In this document: positions 48,401 through 61,600 of the stretch, piece by piece
How positions within the stretch are numbered: position 1 is the stretch's first letter
Layout of the letters: each line of letters starts with the position of its first letter
NCBI GenBank assembly: GCA_023634235.1
Contig: JAMKCF010000002.1
Location: 10,309,591-10,373,590, forward strand
Source of the DNA: Pisaster brevispinus
Taxonomy: Eukaryota; Echinodermata; Asteroidea; Forcipulatida; Asteriidae
Length of the DNA: 64,000 nt
Reading direction: 5' to 3'
Position numbers and translations under genes: made by a program
The notes under the pieces: model-generated
What the model saw: only the letters and a program-made list of their open reading frames with translations
Told to the model about the DNA's origin: nothing
Database searches by the model: none

Positions 48401-49973
48401 ACTTACAATACGCAGTGAGCTGCAGATACGACCCATTTGGGATGGACTAGCGTACCACCGCAGAAAAGGTCTTCCATGTGGACGAGATTACTCAGTGCTA
48501 CCTGGTACGGGCGACTTCCTTTGGGAACCTCGATCCCACCAACAATCAGACTCCGGGAACGTTCAGAAGACGCTGAAGATATAATGTAGAAGATTGATTT
48601 GCTAGTTTAAGGCATGGATCTTCTAGAGCTTCAACCCCAGCAAACTGTGGGTCCCGTGACCACAACAGACACGAAAATCTTGTTCTTAACATAACTCTTC
48701 TTGATCATTCCGTCAGCTACAAAGATTGCCTCACATTCGATCGAAGTTGGCAAGACAAACCTCGGCAACGTTAACAGCAGCTTACAGCAACGGTTATTCC
48801 TTACCTTTCTTTATGTAGACCCCTCGCATTTGACATCACACTCTCAACTCAAACAGGCAAAAGAAGGCAGATCATTGGACAATAGCTGCTGGTTCTGTGT
48901 ACGTAAAAACGTGCGCGTGAACTTAGCCTACCAGCAGCGTTGCGCATTATGAAAATGGTCTATTAGTTCAATACAATTACTGTATGAAAGAAAAAGCTGC
49001 TATATTGTTAAGACTATCCTGATTGGATGACATACGGAGCCTATGCAGCAGGGAGCTCAATACGCCTGTGTGGCCGGAGAATGTGTCCATCCGGAGATGC
49101 CCCCCCCCCCACATGACAAACTGTGCACACATTTCTTGTGATAGCGCCCTATTTTTAATCAACCTCCTTCAGCCCATGTTAATTTCCCACTTGGGGGGGG
49201 GGCACAATCTTTTGGGGACAGATTTCCCTAGGACACCGGCTATCAACAGGTCTGTTGTCGCCGTGCCTAGTGCAAGACATTTTCTTCGGGTTGCCGATGT
49301 CTTAGGGAAATCCGTCCGCCGGAGATTCTGTTCCCCACATGGTAAATGAACATGGGCTGAAGGAGGGTGATTCAAAAGAATGCACTATCGGAAAAGGTTG
49401 GTACACCACAGTTCGCCGTATGAGGGGGGGGGGGGGGACAGAACCTCCTGCCACACCAGCCTCAAAGTTTGCGGACCTCTAAGTTTGTTCTAGACGGCAC
49501 AATCTACTGGTAATTGATACCATCTACACCATTAAACCACACCTCCATCCGCAGACATTCTTTCATCAGGGATTGCCCCTATTCTTGACCACGAGGTAAC
49601 GATCAGGGTGGCATGATCCCCCAAGCAGGGAGATGTTCCAAAAACGTAGTAAAATGAGCTCAAATTTACAAGTATAGTTGCAGTTTAACCACTTTGTCAC
49701 TGTGCCGCTAACTTGTAGTCGACATGTGTCGACATTTCCTTAATAGAACCCTTGCGTCGGCCGACATGACTTAGGTCAAACAATGGAAATAATGTGCGCG
49801 TGTATGGAGCCGCCGCAACTCTTAGCCAATCATAGGTCTTCCTTTGACCTCAGTGAGGGCGCTGTTTGTGCTTTTGACGTCATGTGTAAGGGGTCTTTTG
49901 AATGACCGAGTATTGTTTACTGCTTACCAAGACAAAGGGAGAGGCAGGTGAAAAACGCGGTAATCCTCATCAT
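45416..49973 (-). CDS. Gene B: trypsin-like protease, intact triad, damaged frame (probable pseudogene)
   Basis: Exons (minus): 49973-49928, 48572-48407, 46943-46687, about 46429-46277, 45550-45416. The signal peptide [14 protein letters not shown] starts at the second of two adjacent ATGs. IVGG follows SRSL, so the activation residue is Leu. All triad residues are present: WVVSAAHC (His), [10 protein letters not shown] (Asp) and CQGDSGGP (Ser), with Asp189 for trypsin-like specificity (KDACQ). Two problems exist. Exon 3's best donor leaves phase 1, but no AG in the matching phase opens exon 4; a weaker donor after 46682 with an AG before 46429 would restore frame with extra residues. In exon 5 the frame stops after IYIRV, because two extra bases (TA) precede a perfectly recognisable terminal segment, NYCSWIATETSDEV and its last cysteine, at 45345-45416. 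Either the gene is a recent pseudogene or the assembly has indels. Confidence 0.7.
49166..49372. mobile_element. Foldback element in gene B intron 1
   Basis: Inverted ends CCTCCTTCAGCCCATGTT and AACATGGGCTGAAGGAGG, about 207 bp end to end. Inner inverted matches include GGGACAGATTTCCCTA with the complement near 49305, and 'accggctatcaacag' sequences near the centre. It has no coding capacity. Confidence 0.75.
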
Positions 49974-50666
49974 GGATGAAGTGGCGGTCATAGTCATCTA
50001 GGCAGAAGTCAAAAACGTCCGCTCGTCTCCAAGTCAAGAGTTCTACTGTCGATCCCCCACATATAGTATACATGTATTATATATCTAGAGTATATATATA
50101 CATCAGAGTCCAATGTCTGGTAACTGAACAGCTGTTTGTGGTACAAGGTTGTTGTCAGTAACGATTTGACTGTATCTGTATTTTCGTCTCCACCGTTTTG
50201 AGGATATCTGTAAGGCTGACATGGGGTTGTTATTTGAAAAGTTTATTACTGGTGATAAAAATTTGACCTTTGCATCAACATGTGAACTATTATGGTTTTT
50301 TTTATGTCGCGGACATCATGATCTATTTTATTCCCCGAAATGGAACGAAACAACATTTCGAGGGTCGAGGTTAGGTTAACCATTATTTTTATTTATGACA
50401 ATTCTACAGCAAGAACGACCATGTTCGCAATTATTTAATGTACTGTCCATACTTCATTAAAAATGTTATAACATCTGGGGTTGTTTTCAATTTAGAGAGT
50501 ACTTCCCCATACAAGACATACTTCAAGGTCATAGTGATTTCCAGAACCACAAGGACAAAGACTAACTTGCACATATTATAGTGAGGTCGAGATTGTATCA
50601 CATGCTACAGATCTAATGTTAATCGACCCCTTGCTACAATATCAGATGATTAGTTAACCAACTGTG

Positions 50667-50777
50667 TGTATAAACTGCAATATTATGCGCATTGTGCCGA
50701 CTGCAGTACAATCGTTCCCTTCATGCATCACTACATCCAGAACAAGAATTGGTACAAGCTTATCAGCTCATTCCATC
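50667..50777 (+). repeat. Direct repeat flanking fragment D, copy 1
   Basis: TATAAACTGCAATATTATGC, then GCATTGTGCC, GCAGTACAATCGTTCCC, ATCACTACAT and TATCAGCTCATTCCA. The same series, with small changes and one insertion, is at 53398-53507. The pair encloses the broken protease copy D. Confidence 0.7.
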
Positions 50778-51318
50778 AGTCATAACTAAAATTGGACAGA
50801 GAAGCTATTCGATGGAACTTTGTAGTTTAAATTTTCATGATAATTTCGTTATAATGTTCTTTCCTTTATGGATTGTTTTTTAAATTATTTAAACGGGTCA
50901 GTTAAGGTGCAAGTTATTTTTATACTATTTTCAAGATCAACATTCTATTCACAACAAAATAATTAAAACACCATTTTCAGGCTCAAAATATCAAAATAAA
51001 AAAATAATAAAAATTAACGACCTCTCTATAAGATCACAAACCGACGTATTAATTCGTTTTCTCGATGAGTTTCAACTTTATGTAAATTAGCTACAAGCTA
51101 TTATTTATAAATTATCTATAAAACAAAAAAGCAGAAAAGTTTTTCGGCAGTTTCGCGAAATATTCACGTAAATAATGTTCGATGTCTCTTTAGGGCAACC
51201 ATACAAAACATTAAACAACAAAAAGTCACTCAATGACTCCGTGTAAATTCTGTTGAATATGTAATTTTATGAATTGTTCCCCTCCCCTTCCCTCCTTTAA
51301 AATGTAAAACTTGCTTAC

Positions 51319-52792
51319 ATTCAGTGCTGCCCCAGCCGCTCAGCTGGGCTTTAGATTTGCCACTGACGTCACTTCCTGACTTTGCGATTCGCAATGTCCG
51401 AATGTTTTCGCTAAGTGGAACTTCTGCGTCCAGCTCGATGAGGGCGAGGTCATGGTCGAGAGTCTCGTAGTTGAAGTCTGGATGCTGAATCCATTTTCCT
51501 TTAATGCTCGTGTACCAGCTGCTTCTCTTAAAACAGTAAGGCCAAGTCCAACGGAAAAAAGTCTTTATATCTGCACGAGGTGTGGAGAAAATATAGTTCC
51601 CACATGACGTCACACGGTGTCAGGTCGGCCCTCTTTACTGGCAAATATGTATCTTAGCCCACGCACAAATATTTGTTCGGCACGAACCACTTCAAACGGA
51701 CGCAGCTCAAACCCCCAAACCAAGCCTGTCCGTAAAGATGGCGTCTTTCGGGAACTATATCTGATGCATGCTGGGAATTAAAACAATCATAAGTTACTTT
51801 AGGACTGTGATTCATGTCGATTATCATGTTTAAAAAACTGCTAAAGACTATTATTTCGGCCCTTTAACTGCTTCTTTTTATTTTTGTAGAGCTCATTCTG
51901 ATCTATCAGTGGATGGGCCCTATCTTGCGTTCCTGAGAGGCGAATCTTGTTTCTTGTTAGTGTTAATTATTTACGCGCTATTGCCCCTATAGCACAACGT
52001 CAAACGCGCGGCGGCACGCTCGCCTTTTTGTGAGTCCAGTATTGAACGCAAAAGAGCGTCATTATTGTGATGTGGTGATGACGTCAGGTGAATTAGGTCA
52101 GTATTGCTTGTTGGTCGTTTGTCGTTTTGTTGCTGGACGTTATACTCACGTGACACAGTTTCCTGCCATAACCACCCATTTTGGATGAACAAGAGCGCTC
52201 ATGCAAAACTGATCTAGCCCATCCACCGATTAGAGAGGGGCTATCTGCAGCCTCGCTACCATGGGCAGCGCGCCGTATCGATACCTCTCGTCCCTAACCA
52301 CTGGTAGGGATGTACTGAGAAACAACGCTGATTGGCTCCCAGAGTGACTACTTTGCATGCACGCTGGTTAAACACTTTCGAGCGCTTGTTTGGCGCTTAG
52401 TACGCGCGTGTGAAAATGCAAGTATTTTTACGTGATTTCATTTCAAATGAATCACATTTTTACACGGTCACCCTAACCTGCATACAGTTAGACATATCAC
52501 AAGTTCAAAGAAGAATGACAGGGAACCAGTTGCTCTTTGTCTTGATGCCTCTTTTACGGGTTACCGTACTTGAGCGCGCGCGAAGAACGGATCGGCCCAG
52601 GCCTAATTAAAATGTGCTAGAGTCTAGCACATTTTAATAAACCAATTCCAGGGGTTATGATCGAGCAAGGCATGCTGGGAAAAAATGGCGCGGCGAGATC
52701 GATCACACCTGGGAACGAGGATGGGCTATCTGGTATGGCCGACTTCCCTTGCAGCCGGCGCATCGGGTCCCCCAACGATAAGCAATTGCGGA
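51319..52792 (-). pseudogene. Copy D: fragmentary trypsin-like protease pseudogene
   Basis: Three pieces are recognisable. At 52792-52706 LLIVGGPDAPAA is followed, after a frameshift, by GSRPYQIA. At 52215-52150 [22 protein letters not shown] ends at a GTGAG donor; the His57 site is Asn, as in gene C. At about 51560-51319 exon 3 reads VGLGLTVLREAAGT and then, after a 2-base shift, SIKGKWIQHPDFNYETLDHD onward to GWGSTE, with Asp102 kept and a GTAAG donor. About 490 bp separates the two halves of exon 2. No exon 1, 4 or 5 was found. The combination of frameshifts, a split exon and missing ends makes this a clear pseudogene. Confidence 0.85.
52605..52637. repeat. Perfect short palindrome
   Basis: TTAAAATGTGCTAGA is followed immediately by its reverse complement TCTAGCACATTTTAA. 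It lies in the sequence that splits exon 2 of pseudogene D and may mark the insertion. Confidence 0.8.
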
Positions 52793-53397
52793 CGCGCTTG
52801 TAATAAGACAACAAACAAGTTTGTAAGTGACTGCAGACGAGTTTGCAATAACCAGAATGACGTTCTAGTTTCTTAGATTATGGTGTAGTGTGAAGATAAG
52901 TTGTGAATGTGGAAAAGCATTAGAGCTTAAGGGAGAGACTTGCCGTATGAGATCAAGGATCGAGCGAAAGTGTGTTGCCAACAGTTACATAGCGTTACCC
53001 AACAGGCGAGTGGACAAAGTCACTGTATGCGTATCTGGACGACCAATCAAAGTTACTGCCGAGAGTTAATTAAAGCATTCTCATATCAGAATGTTGACCA
53101 ATCTCTGAAGCCAGTTAATCTACCCTCCATTTACCGTAGTATTTGGAAACTAAATTCAATGGTTTTGATAAATAATATGTTTCGGAGTAATAGGCCATTA
53201 GACCATTGACCTAATAACCCCGGCCACCTTTTCCTTTTTACGAAAAATACAAGTGTAGCTCTGTTGGGTATATCCATTGTAGTTATTATCAGTCTCTGCC
53301 TTGTACTAAATTTAGGGCTCAGTCACAACATTCTTCTTATACTAGTTCAAAAAAATCGTTTACTTTTAATAGCCATGATGCATGAAGCCTCATCGTG

Positions 53398-53507
53398 AGT
53401 ATAAGCTGTAATATTGTGCGCATTGTGCCTCTGATATTGTTGAACATGACGGCAGTACAACCGTTCCCATCATGGATCACTACATTTTTCGAGCTCATCA
53501 GCTCATT
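53398..53507 (+). repeat. Direct repeat flanking fragment D, copy 2
   Basis: TATAAGCTGTAATATTGTGC, then GCATTGTGCC, GCAGTACAACCGTTCCC, GGATCACTACAT and CATCAGCTCATTCCA match the series at 50667-50777 in the same orientation. Confidence 0.7.
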
Positions 53508-55197
53508 CCAGCGGTTTTTGCATGAGACTGGTGGGGCCGAGCAAAGGACGACCTCGTCAGAGACAGAGACAGGTGCTGATGTTTCACATCAAGACAGAGC
53601 TCCACCGGGGAATGTTGAAGTACATTGCACTACATACAAAAACTTATCGTATATTATGTAACTGCTTGTGACAGAAGCTCGAAGCTAAATCAGCAGTATT
53701 GTTAGTCTCGCTTCAAAACGTTATTGTCTGCGTTTAATTAACATGCACTTTCGCTTGGAAAAAATACATTCCATTAACACGGGGCACACTTTACTTGACG
53801 ATAGCGTTCGTGTGATGACCGTACTGATGTAACGTTTTGGACAGCTTGATTTCGAGGGCGTGACCAAATTTGGGTGAAGGCGTTTGCCTGTGACCGTCTA
53901 GATCTGAAAACTGTCAAGGCTTGTTCTCTTCCTCTTTATATGGGTTTCAACAGGGTGCACCATATAGGAGCATTGATCTCATGGACATAGTTCTATATAC
54001 ACAGATTTGAAAGCCAAATAAGAGGTACAGTGTACAAAATGTGTACACTGTTTCAAAAATTTGACTTGGGGTTGGTAGACTTCCAACTAGAACATTTTTA
54101 GGATAACATTGGCCCTGAAGAGCGATGTTTTTTTCAAGGTTGATGCTCGGAATTTGGAAATTTTACACATTCAAGTTTGAGTTTGTTTTTATTTGGAGAC
54201 AGAATAACTAGACGGGCTTCCTTGGGACAACTCATTTCAAATGGACCAGAGTCAGGAATTGATAATTTTCTCTTTATTGTAAAAAGCTGTGAGACTTTTA
54301 AGTATTTTAAAAAGATTATTCAGCGGGGTGTACTCAAGTAAAATCGAATAGAAGTCCAATGGAACTGAGACCCATTAGCGGTGCTACAATCGAAATAAAG
54401 TTGAAATCAAAAACTAGTATAAAACCCAACAAAAATTGGTAAAACAAACTAGAATATTCTTGGTTCCAAAACCTTCGGGTTTTTTTCTCCCGCAAAAAAA
54501 CCCAAACCTAACACGCCTGCCCTCAACTCGAGCTCGATTCTACAACATACTGCTTCTTTGATGGTAATCAGTTTCTAAAGTATTAGTCACTTGTATCCAA
54601 TGTTTAATGTATTAATACTCTGGAGGTTTTTGTTTGTTTGTTTGTTTGGTTTTTTTTTTTGGGGGGGGGGTCATTATTAAAGGGAAATTTTTGTAATAAA
54701 ATGCTTAAAAAAACCCAAAAAAAAAACAAAACAAAAAACACACACACACACACACTGAAGAGAAAAAAAGGAAGCCAAGACTGCAGTCTTTCATCATTGA
54801 GATCATTTATTTGTTTTACGTTTGCCTGATGGGAATGGAGAACTTAAATACACAATCATTTACGAAGCGATACATTTCTTTTGTTTTCTTGTATTATAAG
54901 TTCTGTGCCAGCGCAAGGTTTAAAGCAAAGCTGTCCGTATATGAAAAACATTTTCTGATGTTAATGTCACTTAATTCTAAGGAGAAGACCTGATTTACCC
55001 TAAGTTCAGTGCAACAAACCTCAGAATATTGTTTAAGCTAAGCTAAACCATTCGCCACATTTACTGGCGACGCAAAATCAAGGAAGCTATGATATTGATC
55101 TTATCTCATTAATTTGTAAATAATATTGTGTAAATACCACAAAAATTGTTCGATATTGATCAATCCTGAAATTATTTTGTTGTCGAGAGAATCGTAA
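53508..55197. other. Gene-free stretch between D and gene C
   Basis: No supportable gene. It contains a TTTG microsatellite with T and G runs at about 54630-54670, an A-rich stretch and an AC repeat at about 54735-54755. Confidence 0.5.
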
Positions 55198-55339
55198 TGG
55201 GAGACTTTGAAACGCTTGGTAGCAGCATATTTACCAGGTAAATGTCCATTGCTTACGTAAGTTTTGAGTATGCGCTCATTACCGAAAACGATGGATTTAT
55301 CTGGTAAGTCTGCTGCCACCTAGCGTCCAAAAAGTCACC
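55198..55339. mobile_element. Foldback MITE copy 2 (3' of gene C)
   Basis: TGGGAGACTTTGAAACGC, TTGGTAGCAGCA and TTTACCAGGTAA on the left pair with a right arm containing AAGTCTGCTGCCACCTAGCG. The arm sequences match the element at 42656-42780 in gene A intron 4. Confidence 0.75.
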
Positions 55340-55601
55340 GATTGTGTCCGTTTTATGATAACACTACTCTCGATTGGCAACGTTTGTTTTTTCTGCCGTA
55401 TTAGGCGCCGATATCACACCATGAATTACTAGAGAAGTAATCTGTACCACACAAACATCTTGATCAATTTGTGCTATCCAGATTCGTAGACTTGCCCAGC
55501 CACTCTGAGCTCGTCGAAGTTGCCCTCTACCACGTGATTAATACAAAAACTAGCGTCACCAATCGAGACTATGATAACACACGATGTCCGTCGACTTAGC
55601 T

Positions 55602-58600
55602 TTATGAGCATTGGACGTCCCTACTGGTCGCAGATTCAATCCAAGAGCAGAAGTTCGTAACTCGGTTGTGCATGGCAGGGTAGTTTTTATTGCCGCATTC
55701 CCAACCCCAGCTGACAATGCCCACCAGTGTGGTGGATTTGCTGAAGTAGCTTTCGCTGTAGTTAGTCACGACAGGGCCTCCTTCGTCACTCTGTGGATGA
55801 ACGTACAAAAAATAGAGACAATGATACCTATTTGTGCATCCATGCGGAGAGTTTTAGACCCAACTAAGATACTTTAGACCAAATAAAACAAGTTCCAAGC
55901 AGCCAAGCCATCTAAAAGCCATCTGAAAGACAATCGTTGTTACCGCCAGGAGTGGCTCCTACCCCCTGGAATTTAGAGGGTTGGTCATTGATGGAGTTGT
56001 ATAGGTACCTACCCAGCATGTGTCTTTGCCTGCACCACTCTCCGTGCAGAGCATGTTTTGTGTGATGTCCTCGCCTTGGAATCTATTATCACACGTATCT
56101 CTGTCGAGGATTTCCAGCACGACCTGTTGAAGTTTGTCGGAGGCGTAACCGTCACCTGAAGGAAAATAAATAAATAAATTAATTAATTAAGTAACACTTC
56201 TTTTTTGTAAAAAAAAAATATATATTTTAGACTTCGTTTCAATCTATAGCCCTCAACTGTGAGACGCTTTTGTGCTATACTTCCTCGGTACGTTGTCAAG
56301 ATGTGAGTAAATTCTACAAAAACAATACACCCGTTTCATCGTTTAGGGTCATTGTTTGGTTGTTGTCAACGTAACGTAATTTGCCAAATTGTCAGTAAAG
56401 ACCGCATCAGGTACATTTGAAAGTTTCAGCTGAATAAAGTGACTACTTGTTCACATCAAGCCTGTCGCAGTATTTGCATAAAGGAAGTCGAACCTTTGCA
56501 CGTTCAACGAGGTGACGTGGGAACCAGCCGCATCTCCGGCCGCAGCATCGACAAAAAAGGACACCACGGAAGTGTTAAACTTCAACAGTTACCTCGAGGT
56601 GTTTGGAGATTCAAAAATTAAAACACTTCCTAATCAACAGGGGGCTTTTTAGTAGAATTATTTTTCTTAGGATGCTTACTACCGTTTACTATTTTCATAA
56701 CAAGAGTGACTATCCTGTTGGTAAGGGATAACGTTTTAGAGCCGGCCTAGACTTGTGGACAAGTCGTTTAATGTTTGTCGCCGTCATAGCGTTAACGGCC
56801 CTTTCGCAACTATGCTGCTCTGTGCGAGAATATTTCGCAACTATGGCACCAATGTCAGATGCCAACAATAATCGCGAGAGCTGTATAGTCGCATGAGAGC
56901 ATACACTTTGACAAACATCTAACGACTTGTCCACAAGTCTAGAGCCGGCCGGAAATGCAATGTAAAGCGAATTGTTTACATGCATGAATGAGAACATTCG
57001 TTACACTGACCTTCCGGTTCCAAAAAGTCATCAACAAGATAGGCATAGGGAAATCTGTCCGCCTGATATTCTATCCCCCATATGGGGATGGTAGGGGCAA
57101 ATCGTTATGGTTTGGCAGTGCACAGCCTGTAAAGGGGGCCAATGCTGGCCTTGGATACGCACATTGATTTGGTCTGACAGTGCACAGCCTGTAATAGGCC
57201 AATGCTGGCCTGGTAGGTGCAAACCGTTATGGTATGCCTGTGGTCAATGCCGGCACTGACCCATTGATGCACAACAGGCAAAACGGAACTGGGCCAGTGC
57301 TGCTGGTCCCGTTCCGTGTTGTATGCCGGGATGTTGCCACCGTTTACCACCGACCCCATCCCCACCCCTAGCGGCTTACTTGAGGTGCTGCCCCAGCCGC
57401 TTGCTAGCACTTTTGTTCCACCAGCTACGTCACTTCCAGCTGGTGCGATTTTTATCGTCTGGATTGTGTCACTAAGTGGAACCTCTGAATCCAACTCGAT
57501 CAGGGCGAGGTCGCCGTCGAGAGTATTGTAGTCGAACTGTGGACACAGATGCCAGGTTCCTTTGATGACGTGAGTGCCAGCTGAATTCGACACATCAGTA
57601 AAGCCAAGTCCAACAAAAGCGTCCCCATCACTTAAAATTGGAGAGGGAAAATTTGAAAAGTTTAACAAAGTGCTGTAAACCAGAAGAAATGTATACTAAT
57701 AGTAACAAGACCTGTTGTGTTTGGTGTACGGGTTTTCAAAAGTACTGTGATTTCTGGTGATGCAAGGAAACATTGTAATGAAACGTTGATACTTTTTAAT
57801 AACAAATTGTTAAATGTTTCCAAAGCTGGGCTGAAGGTAAAATCTTTTGCTACTTTAGTTTCAACCGAAAACAATGTCAAGTTGCCATATGGTTCAAGAC
57901 CTTTGTTTTGACATAGGCCTAATATATTCCGAATTGTTTGTATCTAGTTTAGTTCTGGACATCAATTTCACTTATCAAAACAAGTTTTTGAATACTCCGT
58001 CACACGTGTGTGTAAAAAGGTAATATTAGAGTTTGTGAAAATGTACTGTATTAACGAACAAAATCTGGCTTTTATTTTGTGGGCGTAAGAATTTGCAAGC
58101 TGATTTCTCATGGACGACTGCCTGGGACAAAATCAGGCTGAAATTCCTCGTGTCTTACATCAGCTAGAAGGAAGCATGTCTAGATCTGTTGAAAATGGAA
58201 CTAACCAATGGTTTTTCAGATTGAAACCGTTAGAACTATTTTTCGATAGTTACCAATCATTGTCTTTATTTATTTATTTTGCTTACATCGTCTTCATTTT
58301 GTTTCTTCTTCAATTTGTATTTTTTTAAATTTTTTTTAACATCGACCCGAACTGTCGGTGCCATAGGAGATTTTGTCCCCCGGCGTGTGTGGCCCTCACA
58401 GGCTCAAGTAAGCTGAGTCGAAAGAGAGACGAAATTTCCCCACAGTTCGATGCATGGGGGACAGAATTGAATTGAATTGATTTGAAATGGCTTTCAATAC
58501 ACTGCGACAGAGGAACGTAAAATGTAGGTCATATCGTTTTTCAGAATTCACGAATAGCCACTTACATATGTCAGTGTGTGCATGATCACGTGACACTCAC

Positions 58601-61600
58601 ACCCCTTCCCATTGTAAAAAAAACCCCAACACGTTAGCCAGTTGGGCGTTTAGGTAGGACATCTCACTTTTTAGGTTTCACGAAGAGACACGTATCGTTG
58701 ACTAATTACTATGGCAGTTGGCCAACATTGTAAAAGAAATTAGTTAGTCAATGGAGAGGTTACACTTATTCAGAATCATCCGAGATGTCTATACCTGCAA
58801 ACCATGGCTTTAGTACTGCTGCTTTGCAGTTCTAAGCCGAGCACCGTGTAAAATGAAAATCTCAACCAAGCGTTTGGACACAAGTGGCCCTTTTTGAAAA
58901 CGGTGACGATATACGCACAAAATTTAAAAAGATGGACTTAAAGAATACAACGGAAAGAAACATGAATATATCCAAGTTATACGTAATATGGCAATGCTAA
59001 CGACTGCAAAACAAAACACCCCAAAACAAAAACAAAACATAAAAATACGAATGAATATGACAGAATCAGTAAACCAAACGCTATTCAACAAAAAGTACTA
59101 ATTAACCAGAAACACTAAAAAGATAGGGTACCTTTTGAGCTAAAACATTATAAATCAGTACAAGAACAGCAACTTAGAATGGCCAAAGAAATTAGTCTGT
59201 AAGAAATTGATGCATTAAAAACAAAATTTTAAAACAATAACTGGGAAACAAAATCTGGATCTAATGAAGAGATGTAATGAAGAAACTATAACACTCGCCC
59301 AGAATGAGGTAACCTCCGTGCTGTATGTAGTTAACCAGAAATTTAAAAAATTAATCTAGCTCAGACATCAGACGTCATCAATTCGGAGAGGAGGGGGGGC
59401 AGGGAACAGTTTAACTTTAACCAGATTCAGAGCATCTGTACTCACTTGACGCAGTTTCCTGCCGTCACCACCCATTTTGGATGAACGAGGGTACCGCTGC
59501 AGTAAAAATCGTACGGATTGGTGGAGTAGAGAACGGTCACTTGGTAAGGGCGACTCCCAGCGGGTGCATCGCTGCCTCCAACGATACGCTGAAAAGGAGG
59601 CGACCTTCGAGCTGTAATTAACCAGAAATCAACCAATTGAATAATTCATGCTGCTCCTTGTATCTTCACAAGTTTGTTTAAAAAAAAAAAAAAAAAAAAA
59701 ATGGCCATTAAAGGCGAAATACACCTTTGATTTTGGAACCGCCAATTGTATTAATCCTTTGATAAATGTAAATATATACAACAACAACAAACTAACTTGT
59801 GAAGTTTCATTTGAAAAAGTGGTCGCGTTTTTGAGATATCGCTGATAATCCGTGGCGAATATGTCCACGCAGGAAGAATATACTCTAATAGGAATATACA
59901 ATCTAAGAAACGTTTCCGACAGAAACTTTTCTCAGATTCGAATTTGGGAAGATTAATACTGGGAAGATTGGGAAGATTAATACTTTTCCCATAACCACAT
60001 TGTTTCTATCGAAAACTGCTGTACTTTTGACCAAATTTTAATTTGAAATTAATTTTTAGAGTCAGTGATACCTTCCCTTTAAAAATACACATTAATTTTC
60101 TAAATTCAACCGCTAGTTGGGTTTTTTTTTTTTTTGGGGGGGGTGCGTGTGTTGTTTTTTTATACGAATAAGTGTTTTCACCATCAATTTACACAGTTTC
60201 CCTGAAAGATAAGCCAGACATAATGATGTAAAAAATACTTAATAAATAATTACAACTTAAATAGAGAGTGAATAATGAATTCTGGCAAAAACCTTGACAC
60301 ATTTTAAGACCGACCGCGCACCCCCCGTACGCGCTACACCCATAACTCGTCACGTGCGTTTTAACTGTCGGGATCTGGCAACTTTACAACTTCATAGCCC
60401 CTTTTACGCAGAGAGCTACATTACTGTGCAGTGTTTTGTAAACAAACTGCATTAATGTTGTGCGACTCGCAATCAGTTCACCAAGTTTTGTCATTTAACT
60501 TTTACATTAGTAGTGACAGGAGTTTTATTAGTAAATATTTAATTCATAATTAGGTTATCGTTGGGTACTCTAACTCCCTGAGTAGTCCACAAACGTGTTT
60601 TCTTTTGGCGCGTAGTGATTTGTTTTTGTAGGTCTGCAGCGTTGCAGTACTTCCCGTACGTTGAACCAATGTGTGGTGCATTGGAGGGTCGCCATTGCTG
60701 TAATTTTCGATAGGCAGCGGCATAGAGCTGTGACACTTTATAGACAGCAACAACAGTGTTCCCCGCCTTTACTGCTCGCCTACGTGCTTTGAAAAGTTGT
60801 TGAGTAACTTGAATTTGTTTGTGGATTCTGGTGAGTTAACATTTGTTTTACATTTCATGGTGTAAATCCGTTATTTATGGGTATAAAATTAACATTGGCT
60901 GTCATTTGTCGGTGGGTTGTGCTTTTACCGCTGCACTATACAAATACCATGACTGTATAAAGTATGTCTGTATTTATTACAGCTAGCTTTATTATAGCAT
61001 GGAGGTAGAATTGTAGCGTGGACTCGTAAAGGGTGCCTCATTCCTAGTGGTGTCTGGTAAGTCCAGAAAAAAGTGCTTATACTAAATATAATTTTTACAA
61101 CAAGAAAAGTGAAATAGTTTATTGTATAAGATTACATGTATTGTTATCTCTCTGTGTCTTTGTTGTAGGGGATTTTATGGGGTTTTATTAAATAAAACAT
61201 TCATCAAGAATCAACTTTTAGGCCTATAGTTTCAACTTTATTTTGGAGCGTTCCTGCGTGAACGAAGGAGTAATTCTTCACCCCGGTGTCGTGTGACCAC
61301 GCACCAACCCCAGGCTACACCTCGTAGACCATGACATAACCATTGATCTAATGGATCAGTGGTTTTCATCATTGATCTCCAATGATACTGGAAATAAATG
61401 GTGTGTAGGTTGTGCGTAATGCGTTGTGCACAATCCTATGAAAATCACGTCAAGCAATAAATAAAATGTTTACTGATTACAGTTCACAAACCGAATTGTG
61501 TAACTTTCCTTACCACGCATTGCGCAAAACGCATGTTGCTCCATTCCGGCCGTACGCGTCATTTGCATGTCTTTTCTGATCCAATGAAAACATTGGGTTT

